From Asterochloris sp. CNOR1 (taxonomy: Eukaryota; Chlorophyta; Trebouxiophyceae; Trebouxiales; Trebouxiaceae): a DNA stretch of 64,000 bases. The translations under genes were made by a program, and so were the position numbers. The notes under the pieces were generated by a model that worked only from the letters and a program-made list of their open reading frames with translations, did not search any database and had not been told where the DNA came from. This document shows, one piece after another, positions 55,601-64,000 of the stretch (position 1 is the stretch's first letter; every line of letters begins with the position of its first letter). The stretch is from assembly GCA_963969365.1 (NCBI GenBank), contig OZ017747.1:496001-560000 (forward strand), given 5' to 3'.

Positions 55601-56883
55601 CTGCTGCAGCTATCAGGCAGCAAACCCAATGCCAAAAGCCATTCAACCGCTTGCTTGCATGGTGGCAATGCTATCACTGGTCCCTGCAGGCTGAAGACCT
55701 GTGTACAATCTGAATCAGCAGCCCCAGTGTTGCTTTCTCGAGCCTCAAGCTTCCCCACCTGCAGACAGCTGGCTGCCTGCGATGTCAAATAGACTCCATT
55801 CTCATGGGGCTCACATCATCTGCCCTGCCGCTTGCCAATGGTTGCCCTCTCGCCTGCAAAGCAATGAAGCACTGGGAGCAACACCACGCAGCCTGCCGCA
55901 AGCTGATGGTCTGCTCTGCCTTGCCTTGCCTTGCCTGCAGCGCAGTGCCTGCCTTGCCGCATACTTCAAGCAGCCCAGGAGGGCTGCCCAAGATGCCGGG
56001 CCTGCAGGACTTCCAAGTTGGTGTGCCCTTCTACTCATACTCATGCAAACCTCTTCCAACTTAAAGTGGCCAGCTCTGTCGAATGACAATGTTGTGCAGA
56101 GCGCCGACTGACTGAGGCCTGACACCCAGCAGCTCAGGCTCAGAACTGTCATATCTGCCGCTCATGAGTCGCGCTCCTTGCTCTCAGGGCGACGACTACC
56201 TGGACCCTAATACCAAGCAGCCCCGCAAGATTCCCTTCGAGCTCAAGATGGTCAACGACAAGGTGCCCATCTACGAGGAGACTCTTGAGGACGTAGGCCG
56301 CGTGAATGAGGACCCTGCCCTGCCCTTCAACGCATTTGGCACCCTTGCGCTTGCCCGCCAGGAGTTTGATGCTAACTCGGGGTCCAGCCAGATCTTCTTC
56401 CTCCTCAAGGTGGGTTTGCTGGGTCAGGGGATCTGGCCTTGTGGGTTTTCACATGTGCTCTGGCATCGGCTGTGACGCCAACGAGGGGTCTGGCCACGTC
56501 TTTCTCCCCTTAGGGTGGAGTTATGGTTGATCAGGCGTGCCTCTGATAATTGCCTTCTGGTGGCCTGCTGAGGCAACGCTATGCTGGTGTATTGCTCAGC
56601 GAAGTCATACAAGCGCACTCCTCTGCCACAGCCCGACAAAATGTGCATAACATGCCAACACCTGGCTCACCGCCTGCTGCAGGAGTCAGAGCTCACCCCC
56701 ACAGGCGCCAACCTGCTGGACGGGCGGTATGCTGTGTTTGGGTATGCAGTCGAGGGGGCAGACCTGCTACAGGAGCTGCAGACTGGTGATAAGATTGACT
56801 ACATTAAGGTCACCCAGGGCCTGCAGTACCTGCAGCAGCCAAAGGCCGGTGCCAAGCCTGCTGCACTAGGAGACACTGCATAA
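52601..56883 (+). CDS. CYP38: Thylakoid-lumen cyclophilin CYP38/TLP40-like, 10 exons
   Basis: A lumenal multi-domain immunophilin required for photosystem II assembly in plants; its cyclophilin domain is usually a poor isomerase. Exons in phase: 52601-52714, 52791-52874, 52978-53091, 53285-53353, 53575-53649, 54201-54398, 54775-54886, 55166-55260, 56188-56409 and 56683-56883, 427 aa (Arabidopsis CYP38 is about 437). Exon 1 is a basic, Ser/Gln-rich transit peptide; exon 2 codes the lumen-transfer hydrophobic core [20 protein letters not shown]. The N-terminal helical domain has [16 protein letters not shown] and [86 protein letters not shown] and [11 protein letters not shown] cover the linker and cyclophilin domain. 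Exon 3 ends at a GC donor. Confidence 0.95.
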
Positions 56884-57341
56884 AGTTTGGCAAATTCTCA
56901 AATTTTGGGACTTTTCAGTGAACCAATTTTCCAGTGAATTGCACAGTGGTCCATTGCTGCTCTTTCTGCGCCATGATCTGGCTTCAGCACTTTCAGTGAA
57001 AGACGGGACGAGTGTCAAGCACAGCCTGCAATGTAGCAGAAGGATATGAAGCCCTCCTGGCCATGACAAGAGTGTGGTACTGCTTGCACCCTCAAACAAT
57101 GCTGTTGGAATGCAATACAGAAGCTTCACCCTGACGCTTCAAATTGTTTTGAGCAGTCTGTAAGGCCTATAGATCTCAGTAGTAAGCAAGAGCAGCGCAA
57201 TTCAGGCTGGGTGAGGGTTCATGCATTTCTGGTGTATCAAGCAGCAAAGCACAAAATTCAATTGCAATTCTGGTTGTCTGAGAATGCACAGCCACCACGC
57301 CAGAAAGCATATGCAGCTCAGTCAAAGGGATGTGGGATGGT
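56884..57341. other. Convergent 3' flank
   Basis: Between the CYP38-like stop and the AlkB-like stop on the opposite strand. A TGTAA (57161), the usual green-algal polyadenylation signal, lies about 280 bases after the CYP38-like stop. No other feature is evident. Confidence 0.4.
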
Positions 57342-58834
57342 TTACAGGGATGCGGGTTCCATTTTGCCAGCCTTGCCCAGGCGAAAGACAGGACCAGTGC
57401 CTATGTTGTACCGGTGGTAGTTGTTGGTGCCAGCTGCATTCATTGCTTTTCTGAAGGTGATGTTGATTCTGGGCTGCACAGAGCTCTGACGCTTTGGAAT
57501 AGAGTGCAGCCACTTGCTCTGCGTTGTCCCCTGCGCGTTGCAGCAGGAGGTAAGTCAGCTTCCTTCACTGGGATTCTGCACCGTCCGCTGAATGTGTCCT
57601 GGATGGCCGCACTGGACTCCCTGCAGTCAGTCTGTCACTTGCAGAGCCTTTGAGATTGACACTTACCCTCATCACAATCAAGTTCCCGCTTTCAAGCAGA
57701 AACTTCTCCTTCCGCTGTGCATCCTGCTTGTGTTTGAGCAGAAAGTCGCGCGATCCTCCAAGGCTGAGGGACGCGATGCAGGGCAGGGGCCCGAGGAACT
57801 GCTCGTCGTCTGAGTGGAACGATATGCTGTGCTGCCCATCCTGCACCCATGCAGCAGCAGCATCTGGCCCTGCCAACACAGACTGCGAGCTGTGGCAGGT
57901 GCTGGCACCTATCAAAAGAAGAGCTGGGTGCAATCACAAAGCAGGCAGCTGCAGAAGAGAGCATGGCTGGCAGGGCATTGCAGCACACACCTCATAGTAG
58001 TTCATCAGCAGGAAGTTGTACTCTGCACCAGTAGCTGCCTGCACTACCTCAAGCAGCTCCTGCAGCGGGGCTGGAATCTGGCGTGGGGGCTTCTCGTACA
58101 GCAAGATATTTGAGGTCGGCCCATAGGTGGCATCACACCCAAAGGTGGTCGTGTACCTGCAGGAGCGGTTGTCAGCTGTCAAAGAGGTCCTGGTGGGCCC
58201 TGATGGAGCTGTTCAACATCTGATTGTAAAGCGAGGTCTGGGTGGTGTCCTTGTCCTATAGGGTTCAGAGATGCTGGAGCCAAGCTGTCTGTTGTGGCAT
58301 GCCTGTGGCCAACATGACTTACCTGGGAGTGTTGACCTCCATGTTGCGTGCCCGGTACTGCACCTGCGGGCAGACAGGCAGGCGGCTGCATGCACAGAGC
58401 TCCAGTGCCACTCAGCGATGTCCAAGGCAAGGGTGCCCATTAGAGGCCAGAGGCTGCTGCCGGCACTGTATTCTATGCTCAAGGACAGTAGCAAAGATGC
58501 ACAGCTGATGTTGGTAAGGCTTCACCGCACACCTTGTACCATGGGAGCTCCTGAGCGCACCAAGTGAACAGGCTGCGCGAGCTGCCAGCCTTCACAAAAC
58601 TTTTTATGTAGAGGAGGTCAAGGTCTCCCTTTTGGATGGCCCGCTTGTGAGCTGTGCAAGTGGCCTGCTGCAGGCGCAGGCTGGCAGCACTGATTGGGAA
58701 TGGCGGGCTGGCAAACAGCCTGCCGTCATCATCCGGCTGCACATCAGCTGCCCCGCTCTTAAACTGTACGCGGCGCCTTGACCCAGGTGGGGGTCCTGCT
58801 TGTGCTTTCTGCCTTTTGTTTGGGGGACCAGGTC
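57342..58834 (-). CDS. AlkB-family Fe(II)/2-oxoglutarate dioxygenase (ALKBH2/3-like)
   Basis: Likely a nucleic-acid demethylase that repairs alkylated bases. Exons in phase: 58533-58834, 58323-58363, 57991-58156, 57667-57840 and 57342-57530, about 290 aa. A basic stretch, PPNKRQKAQAG, and SRRRVQFKSG near the N-terminus could be a nuclear signal. Landmarks: SFVKAGSSRSLFTWCAQELP and WYK, YTTTFGCDATYGPTSN, NFLLMNYYEDG, iron ligands His and Asp in SFHSDDE, ASLSLGGSRDF, distal His in SKWLHSIPKR, and 2-oxoglutarate Arg residues in RINITFRK. Exon 58533-58834 starts in phase 1, so a short first exon with the ATG lies upstream and was not found. Divergent from the dynamin gene. Confidence 0.9.
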
Positions 58835-59161
58835 CTGCAAGCGGCAGGCTTTACAGTCTTACCTGATGATGGAGGATCCTGGCAAGCACATCATGTCTGG
58901 GCAATGTCAGGCCGGTACAGAGCACCTCAGATAAGCTGCCCGGCAGCCCGAGGGCACAAGCATGCTGCTACCTGCCTGAAGTAGCATATGAATCCTCAGC
59001 AGGCCTTTTCTTTGCCAGAGAAGGGCTCCTTGTGTCTGCCATTGGCTCCTGATGCAGACGCACAGCTGAATGCCAGCCTCTACACCTGCCGGAAAAGTCA
59101 ACGTGTCTTGCCTTCTTTCGTTGCAATCTCATCGCTGCGGCCTGTGAAGCCATCAGCAGCC
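58835..59161. other. Short divergent promoter region, AlkB-like and DRP5A
   Basis: Only 327 bp separate the resolved AlkB-like coding region from the dynamin ATG. The missing AlkB first exon and both 5' UTRs must fit here or overlap the dynamin 5' end. Confidence 0.5.
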
Positions 59162-62100
59162 ATGGCAGAGGTGGATCTGTATGATAACCCAAGCAGCAAG
59201 CTACGGTTTGAGGCATACAGGTGAACCTACAAGTCCATCTTACAGATGTTATCAGCACTGCCCACTCAAAGCTTTCTGCTTCTGCAGCCGCCTGCAGGCT
59301 GCGGCAGTGGCCCATGGCGAATCCCTGGCCATCCCTGAGGTGCACAATGAAGTTATGCTGCACTCTTCTTGATGCCGGGGCCCGAGCGCCTGTCACAGCG
59401 ATGCTCAATTCCAGGCCCTTTTGCATAATGAATTGTGGGTGCAGATTGTGGCCATTGGCGGGCAGTCAGATGGCAAGTCCTCCCTGCTGGAGGCCTTTCT
59501 GGGCTTCAGGTTCAACATACGGGAGGTGGAGATGGGTACACGCAGGCCCCTCATCTGCCAGATGGTGCACGACAAGACTGGTGAGCCATGCTGCCCTGTG
59601 CTTACTTGCAAACTGCCTTCAGCCATGAATCCGTTGTCAACCTGGCACAACCCTGACATCTGCAAAAGCTGCCCCACACGTTCTTGACAGTACAGCTGAG
59701 GCCTACCCACGGCCTTCACTAGCAAACAGCTCAGGGCATCAGGAAGTCTTCTTCCTGGTGCATTGCAGCCCTGGAGCCCAGGTGTCGAGTTCAGGAGGAA
59801 GACTCTGAGGAGTATGGTCCTCCCATCATGCCTGAGAGTGCCGTGGCGGAGCGCATCAAGGAACGCACTGAGAAGCATTTGAGGGCGCTGGGCACCACCG
59901 TCTCCTCCAAGCCCATTGTGATGCGTGCAGAGTGAGCGGTCGGCCCTGACTGCTTCATTTGACGTCTTGGGCCTCATGGAGTCAAACATCTGCCATGGCT
60001 TGTGTGGCAGCACACAGAACGCGGCCTCCTGCACACAGACTAAACAGCAAGGTTCTGTGTCATTGCAGGTATGCTTTCTGCCCCAATCTGACCATCATTG
60101 ACACCCCTGGCTTCATTTTGAAGGTGAGCATCTGGCCAAGCAATTACACAGACCCTGCCAGAGCCTGCGTGTTTGTCTGTGGCGCCTGTGGCTGAGAGCT
60201 TGTGCACTGCAATGCAAAGCAGAGGCTGTAATGGCTGCATCACAGTTTCAAGAGCCAGCTGACGCTGCAGGCCAGAAAGGGGGAGTCGGACAGCACGCCG
60301 GACGACATTTTGGCCATGGTCAAGGCACAGGCCCAGCCGGCCCACAGGTGTGTTAACAGTTGCCTGCTGAACCAGTGCTGGCTGGTTCGCTCTTGCAGCC
60401 AGCTGTGACAACCAGCACATGCATATTGAAGCCTGGTTGACTGTTCACAGCAGAGAGAGGCTTGCTGCATGTCAGCCATCTCCTGAATGCTTGTGCAGGC
60501 TGGTGCTGTTCCTGCAGCAGAGCAGCGTGGAGTGGTGCAGCAGCCTGTGGATGCATGTGATCCAGGAGGTGGACCCAAACTTCCAGCGTACAGTGAGTCT
60601 GTCTCCGTGGCACCTTTCAGTTTGAGTCTGCACGCCAGCTGCAAGCCAGGACTATCACCAGCATGCTTGTCTACTGCATGTGCCAAGTTCTGAGCCATGC
60701 GTATGTCTGTCAGGGTGGCCTGCAGCAGCTGCGCTTGGTGGAGGTCCCCTGCAGGCGTCATGTTGGCGTGCTGCCTGCTCAGCTGCAGCTCTGTGAGGCT
60801 GCCACTCTTTATGACCGCTGTTGCTGATGACAGAGCCTGCTGATTGTTGTGTGTACTTTGCAACTTGTGACAGCCTCCAACCTTAATGATGGCCTCAAGT
60901 AATTTGCATGGTGCTGGGAGGTTGCAGTGTGCCGGCCTGCCTATGTTGCTGCCTTACCCTGCATTGTTTGTGGCAATTATGTATATTGAAAGCTGCCCAA
61001 AGGACATGAGCGAGCGCTGACAGCTCTTGATCTGCTGCCTGCCCCCCAGCAGGCCTGCAATCCCGGCTGCCATCTGCAGGGGCTTGCAGAACGCTAGCAA
61101 CCTGCAAACAGCTGCTGCCTGCCTCTGTGCAGCCCATGGTAGTCACATAACGAACCTCAGTGAGCGCCGGAAGCCTTCTGAAAGTTGCTGCCTGCCCCTA
61201 TGCAGGTGGTGGTGGCCTCCAAGTTTGACAACCGCCTGAAGGAGTTTGCTGAGCGCTGGGAGGTTGACCGCTACCTGGCTGCCACCGGCTACCTGCACGC
61301 CAACATCAAGCCTTTCTTTGTGGCGCTGCCCAAGGTGCAGCAGCAGCTGCCTACGCATTCCTTCCCATACTGCAAAGGCAGGACTAGGCAGAGACGGCCT
61401 GCTCTGGGCAACTACCTGCCCAGAAGCCACTGTGCTGCCACTTGTTGACTGCCACTCTGCAGTCAGCGGGCTCTCCTTAGCAGAGCACTTACATCTCTGA
61501 GGGGCGCAGCACACTCCTAAAACAGGAGGACTCAATGATTCCTGGTGCCTCAAGTCTCGAAAGGGTCCGGGACATCAAAATTTGCCTTTCCTTGACTTGC
61601 AGGACAGAAATTTGACCAGCAGCAAGGAATGGCGCAGCCACATCCAGCAGGTGGATGCAGCAGTGCTGACCCATCTTCGCACAGAGATTCAGGGAGGGTT
61701 TGATGAGGAGCAGTTTGGCTCCCGCATTGGCTTTGGCAACCTCAAAACGTGAGAGCCATTGCGCTGCTGGATGCTGTGCACATCAGGGCTGGCAACAGGG
61801 TGGCAGCTGCACAGACATGCAGGCAACCTGTCGGACTGCAGCCCTCTCTGTGAGCCCCTGGCTCTGCAGCACCTGCACATTTTGCTGGGCCACTGGGTCT
61901 GCCAAATGTGTCCTTCTTGATCAGATTCAGGCTCTGAATTGGCAATTCTGTCTGTAATGATGCTCATCATGGCCAGCACTGCCCTGCTGTACCCTCACAG
62001 CAGTGGGCAGGTGCAGCCGACATCAGCGCACATGCATGCTTTCCTCACAACCATAGTCCTGGCCTCCTTGCAATCAACCCCAGCACCTCAACTACTACAG

Positions 62101-63692
62101 GTACCTGGAGGAGGAGCTGGCGCGGAGGTACAGGGATGCTGCCCCAGCCACGCTGGCCCTGCTGCAGCAGCGCTGCGAGGCCGTGGCTGGGGATCTGGTG
62201 GCCGCTGAGGCACAGCTGCAGGCCGCTGAGGACGTCACTGCGCTGAGGAGGGCAGGTGGGTCCTGTGGTGCTGCCTGAAGGCTGCCGATTCTGATGGATG
62301 CTTCTTGTTAGGGAAGCAGCCCACCTTTGCAGCACGATTCTCTTTAGCTGCCTTGTTTAGCTTTGCCCATGTGCAACCTCATCTAAAGCCCTCGCTGCAG
62401 GTACGCAGCGCCATAGCTGTTACACTTAGCTGTGTGCAGATAGCTTCCCTCTCAATTCTGCTTTCGCGGCTGCTGCTGCAGGCATGGAACAAGTAGTCTA
62501 TGGCTAGCAGATCGGGGGACCTTGCTGAAGGTCCAGGCAGTCCTGATCACAACACAAGCTCAATCTTGCCAGTTTGTGCTATCATGTGTGGCGCTGCTGC
62601 AGGCACACAGCACTGTGACCTTCAGACTCAGCTCTCAAGCATGCTCCTGTTGCTGTTGCAGGCATGAAGCACATGGCTGCTGTGGCCAGTTGTGTTGCCT
62701 TGCTGGAGGAGCAGAGCGGCCCTGCCATCAGGCCCAGCTTCCAAGCACGCTGTTGCTGCCGTTGCAGGCATGAAGCACGTGGCTGCCGTGGCCAGCCAGG
62801 TGGTTGCCCTGCTGGAGGGGCAGGGCGGCCCCGATCCAGCTCAGCAGGGCCTGACCACAGAGGAGGAACGGAGCAACAGCAGCGCCCCCATGGTGGGGCT
62901 TCACACTTTGGTGCATGGCTGTCTTGTACAAGATTGGCTGCTGCCTTTGTCCTGTGAACTGATGTTTTGCAAGCATTGCTGCATCTCCGGCTCAGAGCAG
63001 TTGCCTGGCACAGCAATGGGGAAGACAGTGCCTGCAGTGCGCTGTCCAGCCCAGTGCATGTGTGCCCTGCTGCCCTGCTCATGAGGCTGGCTGATACTGG
63101 CTGCCACCTTTGTCCTAGCAGTTGGCGAGTGCTCAGATTCCATCCAAGCAGTTTGGCTTGCACAGCAGTAGGGAGTGCAGCGCCATCAGTGTCCCCACAT
63201 GGTGCACTGCCTAAACTGGTGCCAGTGTGCTCTGCTGTCATGCTCACCGCAGTGAAAGGCTTCAGGTCTTGGAAGGGCCTGGATTCAGGTTCAGCTGCTG
63301 CTGCTGTGCGTCAGCAACGTCTGTTTGATGTGCTGCTGGTGTGCTTCAGCAGTGCATCTCAAGCGCTGCCTGTCCTCTCGAGATTGCTCTGCGGTCGGCA
63401 GGAGCATAGCAAACCAGACCTGGTTTGCTCCAGGCACTATGCACTGTGACACCCTGGACAAGGACTTCTGCCTCTGCAGGGTGTGGCGCCCCTTCACATA
63501 CTCCAACCAATGCTCACCCAGAATGTTTGCACTTGAGCTCTCTACCCAGAAATATGTGCTGCTTGCAGTGGCCAGCCGTGCACACACCTCCGCAACCTCA
63601 GAATGGCGCCCTGAAGCTGTATGGAGGTGCCGCATTTGAGCGATGTCTGGCAGAGTTCCAGGAGGCAGCACAGGCCACCAGCTTCCCCCCAG
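59162..63692 (+). CDS. DRP5A: Dynamin-related protein 5A-like GTPase, truncated by window end
   Basis: Plant DRP5A is a large GTPase acting in cytokinesis; the close relative DRP5B/ARC5 divides chloroplasts. Exons in phase: 59162-59220, 59288-59339, 59445-59580, 59769-59931, 60069-60123, 60271-60347, 60499-60592, 61206-61334, 61603-61748, 62101-62255, 62768-62892 and 63569-63692, about 404 aa of a larger protein; it continues past the window. G1 is GGQSDGKSS, G2 region EMGTRRPLICQMVHD, G3 DTPG and G4 SKFD. LEPRCRVQEEDSEEYGPPI, FLQQSSVEWCSSLW, EVDRYLAATGYL, GGFDEEQFGSRIGFG and LKLYGGAAFERCLAEFQ fit DRP5A better than DRP5B from memory. The exon at 62768 is preceded by an open copy of itself. 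After 63692 I see only intron. Confidence 0.93.
62595..62892 (+). repeat. Tandem copies of DRP5A exon 11 acceptor and start
   Basis: GTTGCAGGCATGAAGCACGT (acceptor end 62767) is preceded exactly 106 bases earlier by GTTGCAGGCATGAAGCACAT. That copy stays open for its whole length (MKHMAAVASCVALLEEQSGP). A more decayed unit precedes it at about 62600. Confidence 0.92.
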
Positions 63693-64000
63693 GTATCTGC
63701 AGCTGCTTCCCGTGCTCACTGCTGCACAGCTGACACAGGCCTGAGCGGGAATTGAACCACCCATGAGTGGTGGGGGCCTGGCCCGCACGGTCACATTGGC
63801 ATCTCCCCAGGCAGTGCAGCAGCAGGCAGCCAGATAGCACTGCCAGCTATTTTAATCTGGGTGATCTCCTATGTCGTCCAGAGTGCAGCCTTGGCAGCCG
63901 GGAGGCTTGTTACAGCCTGCTCACGCAAGCCAGCACCAAGCCCGTAGGCTATATACTGTAAGCCTGCCACAAGAGGGTGACAGCCCATTCCAACAGGCCA

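Noticed and set aside
1-64000. tRNA, rRNA or snoRNA genes
   Set aside because: I looked for cloverleaf boxes and conserved rRNA blocks by eye and found none that I could support.

Overview
This window is nuclear DNA from a green-lineage eukaryote, most likely a unicellular green alga (a trebouxiophyte-like chlorophyte is my guess from style, not proof). It is moderately GC-rich, and the genes are broken into many short exons by GTGAGT/GTGGGT...TGCAG introns. Several families are typical of plants and algae: thylakoid-lumen CYP38/TLP40, a DWARF27-like carotenoid isomerase, DRP5A dynamin and a DUF266/GT14 glycosyltransferase. There is no sign of bacterial operons, phage or CRISPR. Exon boundaries were read by eye from splice consensus, reading phase and recalled family conservation. 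Where I give an exon list, the phases close exactly unless stated.

Layout. 141-8868 (-): long-chain acyl-CoA synthetase, 15 exons, 696 aa. 10550-12886 (+): DUF266/GT14 glycosyltransferase, 5' end unresolved. 13571-19461 (+): unrecognised low-complexity Gln/Ala/Pro-rich protein. 19648-24210 (-): threonine aldolase. 25503-27645 (-): D27-like protein, six exons. 27774-31715 (-): unrecognised secreted or membrane protein. 33383-34180 (+): NAA50 acetyltransferase, five exons. 34322-40538 (-): TMEM209-like membrane protein. 40768-41515 (-): 134-aa one-TM protein. 41584-42025 (-): 84-aa twin CX9C protein. 42027-51848 (+): prolyl oligopeptidase, 19 exons, 793 aa. 52601-56883 (+): CYP38-like lumenal cyclophilin, 10 exons, 427 aa. 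57342-58834 (-): AlkB dioxygenase. 59162-63692 (+): DRP5A-like dynamin, cut by the window end.

The genes do not form one pathway. They are housekeeping and plastid, mitochondrial or membrane functions packed on both strands. Some flanks are very tight: 68 bp separate the small TM gene from the CX9C gene, and the start codons of the CX9C and prolyl oligopeptidase genes are one base apart.

The most unusual signal is in the introns. In at least eight of the genes, introns hold tandem, decayed copies of the neighbouring exon edge together with its splice site. Some copies repeat the exon 3' end plus donor into the following intron; others repeat the acceptor plus exon 5' end into the preceding intron. 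Up to five or more copies occur, from nearly intact and in frame to barely recognisable. This looks like intron growth by repeated tandem duplication of exon-intron junctions, leaving a series of decoy splice sites and pseudo-exons. Three GC-AG introns, several perfect hairpins and a 33-bp inverted repeat are further oddities.
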